Below, one piece after another: positions 1 through 11,712 of a stretch of 64,000 bases of DNA. The translations under genes were made by a program, and so were the position numbers. The first letter of the stretch is position 1. Each line of letters opens with the position of its first letter. The notes under the pieces were generated by a model that did no database searches, had not been told where the DNA came from, and worked only from the letters and a program-made list of their open reading frames with translations. The DNA is from Palaemon carinicauda (lineage: Eukaryota > Arthropoda > Malacostraca > Decapoda > Palaemonidae). The stretch is from assembly GCF_036898095.1 (NCBI RefSeq), contig NC_090763.1:63682688-63746687 (forward strand), written 5' to 3'.

Positions 1-31
1 TTCTTTAGAATGCCTGCAGAAAAAAGCGCTG

Positions 32-2536
32 CTAATTCATTGGATCCATCCCGCAAAGCCTTATCCATACAAGAGTCCAGTCCAAGAAGTTAAAAACTTC
101 GAAGGCTCTAAATATGCCCTTAAGCAGGTGATCCATCTCCGATGTAGACCAGAAGATCTTGGTCTTCCTCATGGCCGACCGACGAGGAGCATCTACGAGG
201 CTTGAGAAATCTCCCTGGGCAGAGGCAGGTATCCCCAAGCCGAGAACTTCTCCTGTCTCGTACCAGATACTAGACCTGGAGGCTAGTCTAGCAGGAGGAA
301 AAGGAAAAGCTGCTTTCCCTAAGGCTTTCTTGGACTGCATCCAGTCACCCATCAGTTTTAGAGCCCTCTTAGACGATCGTGATAAAACCATCTTGGTAAA
401 GCGAGCCTGCTTAGAAGCCTTCCCAAGAGTAAACTCGGACGGTGACGAATGGGGAGCCACTGATACAAAGAAGTCTGAGAATTCCTCAGTAAAAACTTTC
501 ATAAGTTTTTTTCAAGTCACCAGAATGACGAAAAGAAACAGTCCTCGTCTTCTGAAACTTCCTCAAACTCCACAGGAGAAAGCTGACCTTCGATGTCCTT
601 CTCTGGTAAAGTTCCATCGGGAGCAACAGTGTTGAGAGCAGTATCCTTCTCGAGAAGATCCTGAGTTCCGACAGCAACAAAAACTGAATCATTACGAATA
701 ATATCAAGCGGGCGTGTTACTTGTGGCTCAGCCAAACGCTCGCGATCAACTCGATCGGAACTAATGAGTTCCTGAACTTGAACTGCGTTAGTGTTATCTT
801 GGAGAGGGTAAGCCTCATCGTCATAATCAAGACTAACTTCTGAAGCGTCTGAAATATGGTAAGAGGTAGGGCGTTCAGGATCGTATCCTGAAAGGTGCTT
901 GCCGTCGCTTCCTGACAAGTGTTCAGCGCTGCGAATCGCTTGCCGCTCAACGACCTGTTCAGCTGTTTGTCGCTTGGAAACACGTCCTGGAGGATGTTCA
1001 CTAAGGTAACTTGAAGAGCGGAAGGCATCCTGAGATCTAGGATGTTCGACAGCCTGTTTCGCAAGATGTTCGGCAGCCTGTTTCGTAGGGCGATCGGCAG
1101 CCTGTTTCGCAGGACGTTTGGCAGCCTGTTTCGAAGGACGTTCGACAGCCTGTTTGACAGGACGTTCGACGTCTCTCTTTGAAGGACGTTCGAGCACACG
1201 ATCTGACTGAAGGATCTCCTTGCGATTGTAAGGACGTTCTTAGCCTCGTAGTAAAGCGCCTTCGACATTAGGGCTGTCAACTGCGGACTTAGGTGATTGT
1301 TTAGGATCACGTCCTAAAGGACGTTCAATGTAGCTAGCAGGAAGCTTGGAGCCTCGAATATGAGGACGTTTGACATCATGAACCACCGCGCGCTTAAGAC
1401 TACGTTCGGGAACACGTCCTACAGGACGTTTCAAAACGTGCTACGCAGACTGCTCGCTCTCGATCCTGACAATAACTGTCACGTGTGTCAGCTTGAGGCT
1501 TGACGCTACGTTGGTAGTTCTGCATGAACGACGAGAGCCTGCTTTGCATCTCTTGTAGCATGATAAAATTAGGATCTGAACGTTGTGATATCGGTGATGA
1601 CACCACAACGTTCTCCTCATCGCTCAGGCGTACAGAGCGCCTGGATGGAGAAAACCAGTCTGAAGGATGCGTGGGCGCCTGTATTGAGGTTAAGCCTGGT
1701 CCTGACTGCATAGTAGGATCCTTGGTAGTGTCCGACGTCCTAGAAGGACGTTTAGTCGGAGAACTTACAAACGACTGGTGTATCCCAATGGCTACAGCCA
1801 GGCCGCAAACTAGCAGGACGTTGGTTTTCCTTATCAAAGGTCCTCTTAAGAGGTCTGGAAGCAAGCTTCTAGCCTCTTTTAGGCAAAGCGTCATCTGAAG
1901 ACGACGAGAAACAATTAACCTCATCTTTCCATTGGTGAGGGTGAACGTCCTGGGAAAAGCCCACAGGTACGTTCGAGGGGACGTCTGCTCGTGTTTTAAA
2001 GCCTCTCGTCTCCTTTCGCCGTCTGACATTCCTTCTCCCAGGGGTTGGGGAGCTTGGAAGAGGTCTAGGACTAGGACGACGACAGACGCGAGCAGGCGCA
2101 CCCTCCACGGCACTTAACTTCACTGCACTTTTCGCACTTTCACCCTTCAACTGCTTGACGTCGGACATAAGCTGAGTTCTGTCCGCCGCAAGCGATTCCA
2201 CTTGAATCGCTTGAATCGCAACCAACATGTCTTTGAGCGTCGGCTCATTAGCAGCAACAGTAGCGGGATAAGGATTTACCACGACATGGGAAGGAAGACT
2301 TTAGAAGAATGAGAAGAACTTGGTCTCAATCTATCCCTTTTGAGTTTATGTCTATACCTGTCAAACTCAGTCCATTCATGATCTGACAAAAGAACACACT
2401 CATCACAGCGATCCCCCAAATCACATTCTTTACCTCTGCAAGCAACACAGACAGAATGGGGATCAAGAGAAGCTTTTGCCATTCGGGTCTTACACCTACT
2501 CACACATAACCTAAAAGTTATAGGGGGGGTGGCCAT
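32..2536 (-). pseudogene. DIRS gag of element E0 (several frames)
   Basis: Gag-like protein read from 2536 leftwards. The first 86 codons carry a Cys-rich N terminus (D-P-H-S-V-C-V-A-C-R-G-K, then C-D-L-G-D-R-C-D-E-C) like that of the D-family gag proteins here. The frame then shifts at about 2280 and again near 1440, 1200 and 500. The 600-1200 stretch encodes tandem octads such as V-E-R-P-S-K-Q-A and A-A-K-R-P-A-K-Q, basic and Pro-rich. The last piece, 32-502, holds G-I-P-A-S-A-Q-G-D-F-S-S-L-V-D-A-P-R, also found in gag of A and B. It is probably a structural protein of the element's particle; it is broken by frameshifts and no single frame spans it. Confidence 0.6.
1024..1430 (-). repeat. 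Degenerate coding repeat in E0 gag
   Basis: Tandem near-repeats of about 24 bp built on GGACGTT(C/T) with interposed GACAGCCTGTTTCG, densest at 1045-1185 and more divergent to 1430. In the gag frame they encode octads rich in Arg, Pro, Lys and Gln. The repeat is part of gag, not a separate satellite. Confidence 0.6.
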
Positions 2537-2886
2537 TTGGAAAAATTTAAAGAGAAATCAGACAAGCGAGGGTCAAAAATTTTCTAAATCCAATCGTATT
2601 AAAGAATATCCAAAAGCGAGATCAAAAACAAGCGGGAGTCAACAACCAAAGTTTTGTACTTCACCAAAATAAGATCAATATTGACGAGCAGAATATCCAC
2701 GTGTCGCCGCTAGCGACGGCAGGGAATATATTAGGGTTCCTGGAATGGTTCCCAGGTACCTCGCTAGGGCGCAAGGGTGGTACACCTGGCTATCCAATCG
2801 GCGATTGGCGCGAGTTTTGAATTTTCTGCCGTGACGTCAGGGACGTAAGCTCTATATATAACTACCGGGTAAGTCTTATGTTTAAA

Positions 2887-2967
2887 AATTAATGGCTCGT
2901 CATTTCAGCTACGCCGAAAGTAATCCCCTTATTAAATAGCGTGGTTTGTATTCCAGTTACGGAACAA
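2887..2967 (-). mobile_element. DIRS D-family terminal repeat fragment (D0)
   Basis: Eighty-one bases matching the right ends of D1 (43041-43121) and D2 (40030-40107): TCATTTCAGCTACGCCGAAAG, the GCGTGGTTTGTATT block and the terminal TTACGGAACAA. It begins in the A-run where E0 ends and stops 53 bp from exon 3. It is the outer end of a D-family element in intron 3, interrupted by E0; its left part is outside the window. Confidence 0.7.
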
Positions 2968-3020
2968 CTGTACATTATACATAAAAGCATTTAGTTAAAA
3001 AAAAATGGTAGGATACTTAC

Positions 3021-3117
3021 TTTGATGACTCTGTGTACCATGTTACATGGAGTTGTTTCCCATGGCATCTTTGCCATGACAGCTGTTCCGACATTGCGTA
3101 ACAAGTTCAGCAGCTGG
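3021..3117 (-). CDS. EIF2B2: EIF2B2-like exon 3
   Basis: A 97-nt exon with acceptor TTTTTTTAG (3118-3120 is the AG-bearing triplet) and donor GTAAGTATCC (3020 downwards). Its 32 codons begin Q-L-L-N-L-L-R-N-V-G and end N-M-V-H-R-V-I-K. This is the best-conserved part of the eIF2B-beta N terminus (E-L-M-E-L-I-R-x-x-G followed by P-S-E-T-T-V-G-N-M-V-R-R-V-L-K), and it decides the assignment. The alpha and delta subunits share the fold, but the P-x-E-T-T-x-x-N-M-V pattern fits beta best. The transposon fragment D0 ends 53 bp downstream of the donor. Confidence 0.8.
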
Positions 3118-3330
3118 CTAAAAAAAATTGTTTATTTTGAGAACATCGTAAATGATTCACTTAAATTTTGAATCACATTACACAATAAAAAAATAAAATA
3201 CTGTCTTCCATATACACGATGAGTTGAAACAAAGTTAATAAAAATGCTAATAAAATAATAAACGGTACTAATTCCAACATTGACAAAATGATATTTTAAT
3301 TATAAAATAAATTTTTGAATATACTTACCC

Positions 3331-3484
3331 GGTGAATATATAATAGCTGCAACTCTGTTGCTCGACAGACAAAAAACAGTAAAAACTCGCCAGCGATCGC
3401 TCTACAGGTTGCGGGTGTGCCCACCAGCGCCAACTGTCGGCCAGATACCACTCTCTCGATGTAAACAAAGACTCAATTTCTTCT
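3331..3484. repeat. Element A left inverted terminal repeat
   Basis: Reverse complement of 10076-10231 with few differences. It contains CCAGCGATCGCT and TGTTGCTCGACAGAC. The same repeat family closes B and C. Confidence 0.85.
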
Positions 3485-3530
3485 CATCCCACTGCGTCTC
3501 TATTGGGGAGGAAGGGAGGGTCGTTTAATT

Positions 3531-3628
3531 CATATATTCACCGGGTAAGTATATTCAAAAATTTATTCTATAATTAAAATATCATTTTTAAATATTTAAC
3601 TTAGCCGGTGAATATATAATAGCTGATT
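3531..3628. repeat. Element A internal complementary region
   Basis: The first half (TTCACCGGGTAAGTATATTC and on to ATCATTTT) is the reverse complement of the left end 3285-3340. The second half (AAATATTTAACTTAGCCGG and on) is the reverse complement of the right end 10211-10251. They join over a shared T-run at 3585-3589. This is the template arrangement DIRS elements use to form a circular intermediate. Confidence 0.9.
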
Positions 3629-4020
3629 CACACCCAGGGTGGTGGGTAGAGACCAGTTAAATATGTTTACATCGTATAAGCTAAGAGTTTTTTTATTTCA
3701 TTTTGACAGTTATCAATATAACAAAATCAAAATAAATAGGTACCTGGTAAGGAAGTCGACTTAGACGATTACTCTGCCTTGTAAGTACGTCTTCCTTACG
3801 GAGCCCCGCGATCCTCTTAGGATGCTGACAGACCCCCAGGAGCTGAAGTATCAAGGGCTGCAACCCATACAATAGGACCTCATCAAACCCCTAATCTGGG
3901 CGCTCTCAAGAAATGACTTTGACCACCCGCCAAATCAACCAGAATGCGAAAGGCTTCTTAGCCTTCCGGACAACCCATAAAAACATTAAAACATTTCAAG
4001 AGACAGATTAAAAGGATATG

Positions 4021-5130
4021 GAATTAGGGAATTGTAGTGGTTGAGCCCTCACCCACTACTGCACTCGCTGCTACGAATGGTCCCAGTGTGTAGCAGTTCT
4101 CGTAAAGAGACTGGACATCTTTTAAGTAACATGACACGAACACTGACTTGCTTCTCCAATAGGTTGCGTCCATGATACTTTGCAGAGATCTATTTTGCTT
4201 AAAGGCCACGGAAGTTGCTACAGCTCTAACCTCGTGCGTCTTAACCTTAAGCAAAGATCGGTCTTCCTCACTCAAGTGTGAATGAGCTTCTCGTATTAAC
4301 AATCTGATAAAACATGACAAAGCATTCTTTGACATAGGCAAGGATGGTTTCTTAACCGAACACCATAACGCTTCAGATTGGCCTCTTAAAGGTTTAGTAC
4401 GAGCTAAGTAGAACTTAAGAGCTCTAACAGGGCATAAGACTCTTTCTAGTTCATTGCCTACGATCTCCGATAAGCTGGGAATATCGAAAGATTTAGGCCA
4501 AGGACGAGAAGGTAGCTCATTTTTGGCTAGAAAACCAAGTTGCAGAGAACAAGTGGCTTTTTCTGACGAAAATCCGATGTTCTTGCTGAAGGCATGAATC
4601 TCACTGACTCTTTTAGCTGAGGCTAAGCATACCAGGAAAAGTCTTAAGAGTGAGATCTTTCAGGGAGGCTGACTGTAAAGGCTCAAACCTGTCTGACATG
4701 AGGAATCTTAGGACCACGTCTAAATTCCACCCAGGAGTAGCCAAACGACGCTCCTTAGTGGTCTCGAAAGACTTAAGGAGGTCTTGCAGATCTTTTTTGT
4801 TGGAAAGATCTAAGCCTCTATGCCGGAAGACCGATACCAACATGCTTCTGTAGCCCTTGATAGTGGGAGCTGAAAGGGATCGTCCTTTTCTCAGGTATAA
4901 GAGAAAATCAGCTATTTGGGCTACAGAGGTACTGGTCGAGGATACAGAAACTGACTTGCACCAGTCTCGGAAGACTTCCCACTTCGATTGGTAGACTCTA
5001 ATGGTAGAAGCTCTCCTTGCTCTAGCAATCGCACTGGCTGCCTCCTTCGAAAAGCCTCTAGCTCTCGAGAGTCTTTCGATAGTCTGAAGGCAGTCAGACG
5101 AAGAGCGTGGAGGCTTTGGTGTACCTTCTT
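4021..5130 (-). pseudogene. Tyrosine recombinase of element A (one frameshift)
   Basis: Integrase of the element; it cuts and rejoins DNA through a catalytic tyrosine. Read leftwards: an N-terminal core-binding region near 5075-4700 (A-R-R-A-S-T-I-R-V-Y-Q-S-K-W and L-L-Y-L-R-K), the first catalytic arginine in A-S-A-K-R-V-S-E-I-H near 4610, H-E-V-R near 4230, and the nucleophile in S-C-Y-L-K-D-V near 4130. The frame breaks near 4640, where two bases are missing relative to copy B (ACTTTTCC against ACTCTTTTCC); apart from that the catalytic set R, H-x-x-R, W and Y is present. The stop lies at 4024. Confidence 0.8.
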
Positions 5131-6616
5131 TACGTGCGGCTGACGTAGAAGGTCTACTCTTAGAGGAAGACTTCTGGGAACGTCTACTAACCATCGAAGT
5201 ACCTCGGTGAACCATTCTTTCGCGGGCCAGAGGGGAGCAACTAACGTCAACCTTGTCCCTTCGTGAGAGGCGAACTTCTGCAGTACCTTGTTGACAATCT
5301 TGAATGGTGGGAATGCGTAAAGATCCAGATGTGACCAATCTAGGAGGAAGGCATCTATATGTATTGCTGCTGGGTCCGGGACTGGAGAGCAATAGATTGG
5401 AAGCCTCTTGGTCAGCGAGGTTGCAAAGAGATCTATGGTGGGTTGACCCCAAGTCGCCCAAAGTCTCTTGCACACATCCTTGTGGAGGGTCCATTCGATT
5501 GGAATTACTTGACCTTTCCGACTGAGACAATCTGCTAGGACGTTCAAGTCGCCCTGGATGAACCTCGTTACTAGGGAGATGCCTCGATCTTTTGACCAGA
5601 TGAGCAGGTCCCTTGCGACCTCGTACAAAGTCAGTGAGTGGGTACCTCCCTGTTTGTAAATGTACGCCAAGGCCGTGGTGTTGTCCGAGTTTACCTCCAC
5701 CACCTTGCCTCGAAGGAGATTCTCGAAGCTTAACAAGGCCAGATGAACCGCCAAAAGCTCCTTGCTGTTGATATGCATGCTCCTCTGACTCGAGTTCCAC
5801 AGACCTGAGCATTCCCGACCGTCCAGCGTCGCGCCCCAGCCCAAGTCCGATGCGTCCGAGAAGAGAACGTGGTTGGGTATCTGAACTGCCAGGGGAAGAC
5901 CCTCTCGTAGGCTGATATTGTCCTTCCACCAAGTCAGACAAGACTTTATCTTTTCGGAAATCGGGATCGAGACCGCCTCTAGCGTCTTGTCCTTTTTCCA
6001 GTGAAAAGCCAGATGGAATTGAAGAGGACGAAGGTGTAGCCTTCCTAGCGAGACAAATTGCTCCAGGGATGACAGCGTCCCTACCAGACTCATCCACAGC
6101 CTGACTGAGCAGCGTTCTTTCTTCAGCATCTTCTGGATGGAGAGCAGGGCTTGATCTATTCTGGGGGCCGACGGAAAAGCCCGAAAAACTTGACTGTGAA
6201 TCTCCATCCCTAAATACAGAATAGTTTGGGATGGGACCAGCTGTGACTTTTCCAAATTGACTAGGAGTCCCAATTCCTTGGCCAGATCTAGAGTCCAATT
6301 GAGATCCTTCAGACAGCGATGACTGGAAGAGGCTCTGAGAAGCCAGTCGTCCAAGTACAGGGAGGCTCTGATCTCCGATAGCTCGAAACTGGTACCCCAC
6401 ATTCCTGTAAACAAACCTCAGAAACGGTTGGGAATCCGGGTGTATAGGAATGTGGAAGTATGCCTCCTGAAGGTCGAGAGAGACCATCCAGTCGCCTTCC
6501 ATAAATGCTGTCAAGACAGCCTGGTAGACTTCACCGTGAAGTTTGTCTTGACAATGAACACATTGAGCGCACTTGCCTCTTACGTACTCCTGCAGTGAAC
6601 ATGGCTGCCAAATCAT
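4921..6616 (-). pseudogene. Reverse transcriptase / RNase H of element A
   Basis: Minus-strand polymerase. RT motif A (S-L-D-L-Q-E-A-Y-F) lies near 6470, the active site Y-L-D-D-W-L-L near 6350, and motif D/E residues follow in the same frame. RNase H is seen as F-S-D-A-S-D-L-G-W-G-A-T (near 5840), S-K-E-L-L-A-V (near 5765) and V-N-S-D-N-T-T-A-L-A-Y (near 5690). Between Q-F-R-A and Y-L-D-D about 30 codons, including motif B (G-L-S-T-A-P in D2), are missing and the frame changes. Inactive. Confidence 0.8.
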
Positions 6617-8340
6617 GGAGCCATCCCTGAGGGACTTGTCCCTGCAGAGAACGTGGCTGTCAGATCATTGGAGCCATCCCTGAAAGCCTTGTTTATGCAT
6701 GACATAATTGTACAGCAAAACTTCAAAGGCTCAAAAACAGCTGTGAAGTTGACCTGTAAAATCTTGGAGCGTCTCCTGGCCAGGCACCAGGGAGAGTCTA
6801 CGAGATTTGAGAAGTCTATCTGGGCAGAGGCAGGAACTCCCAAGCCGAGAACTTCTCTCGTGTCATATCAGACTCTCGCTCTATAAGCCAGTTTAAAAGA
6901 AGGGAAAGCAAAGGCTGTATCCCCCAAACTCCTCCTGGTGATAAACCAGTCGCCTAGCAAACGTAAAGCTCTCTAGGAGAGCGAGAGAGCACTAGCTTAT
7001 AAAACAACGGCTTCGATTTAGTAGCTAGGCCTAGTGTAAGCTCTGACGTTTAGGCGAACGAGGAGCAGCAGTTCCAAAAAGATCCGGACAAAGATCCTTA
7101 AAAATCAGCATGATTTATTTAAAGTCCATAGAGGGCTAAGCAGCTTTAGGCTCCTCTCCGTCTGACAGAGTCCTCAAGGGAATATCAGTAGGAGGGGGAA
7201 CAGCAACTTCCTCATCTAAAGGAACCTTGTCCGATAATAGCTGAGTCTCAAGCAAGGGAGAGACCTACCGTGGTGGCAATGCTTTACAAGCAGAGTCCAC
7301 ACGCACTGGTGCATTAGTAGCGGACCAGGACGCAACGTCATGTAACTGCTTGACAGTCTGTGAACTGTCAACAATAACAGGTGCGAGAGACCAGGACGCA
7401 ACGTCATGTAACTGCTTGACAGTCTGTGAACTGTCAACAACAACAGGTGCGTGAGGACGCACAGCGTCCACTCGAGACTGCTTTGACCGCCTAGACTGAG
7501 CAGTCAAAACAACTCTAGAATGCGGAGGTTGATGCACAGCGTCAAAACAAGTCAACTCCGATTGTTAGCGAACGTCCTGAACGTCAACAGGAGCATCAGC
7601 AAGTGGCCTAACGTCCAAATGTGGCTGAAAATCCACACGAGACCGCATCGAGTGTGGTTCTAAACAACATGACTGACGTGACTTAGCTACGCCAACGTCA
7701 ACAGGACGCACAAAGGAACGTTAGGTTGGCTGAAAGCCAGGATCTCGATGAGATAAACGGCTAGGCTCAACGGACTAATCGGCAGAATAGTCTTCCATAA
7801 GGGAGGCAAGCTTATTCTGCATGTCTTGCCGTACAAGCCATTTAGGATCAACGGAAATGGTTGCGGTAAGAGACGAGGGTAACGTCTGTGACCGCAACAC
7901 TTTGCCAACAAAAAGAATCTCGGAGTCTGTGTTACGCTTTTGTTAGGCGGCGAGCAGTTATCCGATGACTGCATGGGGTCAGAGCTGTCCTAATGGCTGC
8001 AACCAGGACGCTGGACCTGTCCTGAAAGGACTGACTTTCGCTTAAGGGCCTCGAAACCTTGTTTCAGGTTTCTTATGCGAAAAGCCTTCGGATGACGAGG
8101 AGAAAATTGTCTCTCTCGCCTTATGGTAGGGGAGATCTTGGTAAGATACACCCGATACCATAGAGGGAAACGTCTGTTCGCTGATCAAGGCCTCTCGAAC
8201 CCATAAGTCGTACGACATTACTTCTTCCCTGGGCTTGGGAGCTTGCAAGAGGTCCCGGACTAGGTGAACGACAGGCACGAACAGACGAACCCTCGGACGC
8301 AACACTGTAACACTTTGCGCAATATCACTTTATCACTACG
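6613..8340 (-). pseudogene. gag remnants of element A
   Basis: Fragments in different frames. The N-terminal part at 8305 leftwards (R-D-L-L-Q-A-P-K-P-R-E-E-V-M-S) also occurs in B, C and E0. A repeat-bearing middle lies at 7216-7555. The C-terminal piece at 6843 leftwards (P-A-S-A-Q-I-D-F-S-N-L-V-D-S-P-W) matches E0. No continuous frame remains. Confidence 0.55.
7308..7452 (-). repeat. Two-copy tandem repeat in A gag (about 69 bp)
   Basis: Two near-identical copies of ACCAGGACGCAACGTCATGT followed by GACAGTCTGTGAACTGTCAA, differing in a few bases. Related repeats occur in B (15811-16036). Confidence 0.8.
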
Positions 8341-10075
8341 ATTTTCTGTTTTGCACTTATTTCACTGAAATCGAAACTTTTACTGATTTCTACCTGAAGC
8401 ACGCAATTCTACCCTCATCAAAAGGTAGTAAATGCGAAATCAGTCGTATAATGCAAGCACATTAATACCAGCAAAAAAACAGTAAACATCTTTTAAGATA
8501 AAAAAATCAGTGGTTGGGGAAGAGAATAAACACTAGTTCATTCAAAACTACGTTTTCAATCTCTCACCGTACATTGCCTGGGGACGAGAATAAAACTAAA
8601 AACGTTTTTCTGGGCTCCGACCTGTGCCGGGCAGTGAAATACTCCTAGAGCACTATTTCTAAGGAATATAACTGCTATATATTACCAGAGAAAAAAAGCA
8701 TAGGAATGCCAGGTTGAACCCAGCTCGCTCACCTATATAAGGTGTCGGTATAAAATACTGGGGCGTGATAATTCACAACCAGAGGTCTCGCACTATTTAG
8801 ATATCTCCTCTTCAAAATCCCCGCCACAGCGAGGTGCCGTTCAACACTACTACCACTAACCCAACCCACGCCAGTGACGTCACTCCTTTATAGCACTTGT
8901 TGTTATTAAGTCCAACATGTTTTTTTCTCGTGTTTATCCTTGGATTTATCATTATTTTATAATCGATGGCCGATTCCCATGATACCCCATCGAAGTTAAG
9001 TACTTTATCCATGAATGTTAGCGAGATTGGGCAGTGTAACCTCTGTTTTTATTAATGGAGAAGTGTTTATATATGAACGGCGTCCCCGTTCTTACCGTTC
9101 ATGGTTCGGTTCTGCCCTTTTTTCTCGTTAGTTCGTCAGTCATTAATATTTGTTCGAACTTTTAGGAGTTTTTTCCTTACATTTATATAGTACACCGTCT
9201 TTGGAACGTTTTCTCTCCTCTCTCTCCCTCCGTCTCTATCTCTCTCTCTCTCTCTCTCTCTTGATTTCGCACCTAAGAGAAGAGCCCAATTACGTTTCGT
9301 CAAAAAAATATGTTATTTGACCAAAGGAAAAAACTGAAAGGTTTTCCAATTAAAAAGTTCCTTTAAAATAGAATTTAAAACATTTAAGCTTTGAAAGAAG
9401 AATGAACAAAACGTCAGAATCGATTTACTCTTTCTGCAAAGTGAAACCGTGATACTCTCTCTCTATATCGTAACGATAGAGCGCAAACTGCGTAGCATAA
9501 ATAAACTAAACGTTAGTTCATCTTTGAAAACAGTACGAAGACTATTCAAAGAAAATCTTTCATAAAATATTTATTAAAAATATTCATTTAAAAAGTTTTA
9601 AATCATTAGCTCTTTAAAAGCTATTTACGATAGAAAGGGCTCAACGTTGTTTAACTTCGGTTTCCAAGTTAGGACCGCCTACTCTCAGGAAAGGTCGCAT
9701 ATAAACAAAACATTAAAATTTATTTTTTATGTTTATTATAAATGGAAAGTTAATCGAAGAGGCCTAATAAAGGCGGTGAGATATAAAATATATAGAGGAA
9801 AATCTATAATTAATTTATAACGTGATAAGATAATTACTAAAAGCCTAAACACACTTCCGTCTAAGGGAAGGGTCGGCCATTTAAAAGTCAAAGAAAGTCC
9901 ATACTCTCTTTGTCACCAAAAATTAAATCTATCCAAAACGAGTTCAAGATTTAAGATGAAGATAAAACACCTGCACTGCGAAAGCTCAAACCAAAATGAA
10001 GTACTTCACCAAATATGTTGAGAAAACTCCAGGTTCTACAGCGAGTAAAAGTACGTCTTGTCGACACGTCGACAG
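8341..10075 (-). other. Element A leader, no coding seen
   Basis: AT-rich 5' untranslated part between gag and the right terminal repeat. It shares blocks with the leaders of B and C (AAGTTCCTTTAAAATAGAAT, ACTTCCGTCTAAGGGAAGGG, AACTTCGGTTCCAAGTTAGG). A (TC)n microsatellite lies at 9214-9261. I see no conserved frame. Confidence 0.7.
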
Positions 10076-10251
10076 AGAAGAAATTGAGTCTTTGTTTACA
10101 TCGAGAGAGTGGTATCTGGCCGACAGTTGGCGCTGGTGGGCACACCCGCAACCTGTATAGCGATCGCTGGCGAGTTTTTACTGTTTTTTGTCTGTCGAGC
10201 AACAGAGTTGCAGCTATTATATATTCACCGGCTAAGTTAAATATTTAAAAA
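10076..10251. repeat. Element A right inverted terminal repeat and end
   Basis: Complement of 3331-3484 plus the right outer end, which finishes ATATTTAAAAA at 10251. On the minus strand this is the 5' end of the element. Confidence 0.85.
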
Positions 10252-11625
10252 GTAATCTTTAATCAACTTGCATTTTTTATTTTATAGTTGAAGTTTAACA
10301 TAAAGATATAGGTTGTGATGTTTAGATCAAATGTCATGGAAGATCTCTGTCAACTACAGTATCTAAGACAAATTCAGACAAATAAACCACATCTGAAGGA
10401 CAATAAAACCTTTTAATCCTAAAGGTCCATTCCAATCAACCTAATGCCTTTAATCAAATGAACATACAAGAATTCCAATCATTATTCAGTGTCTTAATAT
10501 TCTAAAATTCTCATTAAATACAAGCAAAAAACATTGTAAGCATACATAAGCGTAGTCCATAGGGGAGGTAACAACACAATGCCAAAGTATTATTCTGATT
10601 ACTTTACACCAATACTTATAAATCTTTTTAAACAGTTACAGATATCCCATTAAATTCAGTACAGTATTTCCTTAGCAAACAGTTTATCTTCTATCAGGCA
10701 AACTCTAGTAAGGTAAAACAATTAAGACACGGATGAAATGAATGCGAGTGAATTCGGATTATCTGCATGTGTCGTATATGAAACAGGCGTTGATGATCTT
10801 GGAAATAAATCTGTGACAAAGATATGATCTACTTAGTACTCTGTCTTTCTCTATCATATCCTTTGTAACTGCTGCTTGTTCCAAACAGCCTCTATGGTTG
10901 TTATTACCATACACATCCATTGCAAGAATGTTGTGATCCAAAACTATGTGCGTTGCTTGTATATCTATATCTCTCTATACTAGAAAATAATTTGAATTGA
11001 CTATCTTTTATCATAACAGAAATTGGTATGCACAAATTTTCTGTGGTTAGTATATACAGTCTTCATTAACTTTATGTTCAGTCTAATTACGCATGCTGTA
11101 GATATAGCATATAGTTTGACTCAACAGTACAGTATTCCAAATTACATTTCGGAACTTTAAAACTTTCTTCCCTATACCATCTACTTTGGCCTTTAGATGT
11201 CTACTAGGATCCCAGAAAAGCCTAACCTAGACTAGAACATTAAAAAATCTCAGACAATAACTGTCATAACCCCATAGCAACCTTTATCTCCCTCAGATAA
11301 GCACAACAAGTCTTTTCTGACTCACATGTAATGTCATTCAAATTCAAGAAATAATAACCTTAGCAGTATCCTCCTTCGGATTTTAGTGCCACCCTTGTCC
11401 TGAAAACGCAAGCATTAAAAGAGCATCTTGCTTCCAATGCATGAGAACAGTCACAAAACTTATACTCTCTTTCCTCAAGATCCTTGTAATCTTTCAAAGA
11501 TGAGTTATAGGTGTCTCAGGAGAAGCTGGCAGTCTATGAAAGTAGGGGCAAAGTTTTCAAGGAAGATTGTTAGTCCACTTTAGAAAAAAAAATTAATAAA
11601 TGGCATGCTTATACTCTGAACTTAC
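10252..11625 (-). other. Intron 2 sequence of the host gene
   Basis: About 1.4 kb of AT-rich DNA between element A and exon 2. I found no open frame, repeat match within the window, or RNA gene. It appears to be ordinary intron. Confidence 0.7.
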
Positions 11626-11712
11626 CTCCCAGTTTCCCACTGACCATCAGAAACTATCTTCTCCAGCAGTTCCAAGCTCTCTTCTGCTTTAACCTGTTCA
11701 GTGCCAAACTTC
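11626..11712 (-). CDS. EIF2B2: EIF2B2-like exon 2
   Basis: An 87-nt exon with a pyrimidine-rich acceptor (TTTGTTTCTTAG just right of 11712) and a consensus donor GTAAGTTC (11625 downwards). The frame gives 28 complete codons beginning K-F-G-T-E-Q-V and ending V-S-D-G-Q-W-E-T-G; the other two frames hold stops. Position and spacing match the segment of eIF2B beta that reads L-L-R-Q-I-I-x-x-x-x-W-x-x-A before the second helix. It lies only 36 bp from the left end of DIRS element B (11748), so the acceptor region is squeezed between exon and transposon. Confidence 0.75.

Larger units (their letters stand above)
1..2886 (-). mobile_element. DIRS1-like element E0, 5' part (right end, leader, gag)
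   Basis: The minus-strand 5' portion of a DIRS-like retrotransposon; the rest lies left of the window. Its right terminus (about 2850-2886, containing ACTACCGGGTAAG) resembles the ends of elements A to C. It stops in an A-run directly against the terminal repeat of a D-family element (2887-2967), so E0 appears to have inserted into D0. The leader 2540-2850 has no open frame. Gag remnants fill 32-2536. Confidence 0.7.
3285..10251 (-). mobile_element. DIRS1-like tyrosine-recombinase retrotransposon A (full length, degenerate)
   Basis: A 6967-bp element in intron 2 with all structural hallmarks of DIRS. It has inverted terminal repeats of about 155 bp (3331-3484 against 10076-10231), non-identical outer ends starting AAAATGAT and ending ATATTTAAAAA, and an internal complementary region at 3531-3628 that fuses the complements of the two ends. 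The coding order on the minus strand is gag (8340-6613), RT plus RNase H (6616-4921), tyrosine recombinase (5130-4021). There is no obvious target duplication, as expected for recombinase-mediated integration. All genes are broken: gag is in pieces, RT lacks the motif B region, and the recombinase has a 2-base frameshift. Related to B, C and E0. Confidence 0.9.

Noticed and set aside
6653..6886. Plus-strand frame over A gag/RT junction
   Set aside because: Antisense shadow of gag; a similar shadow recurs at 15080-15310.
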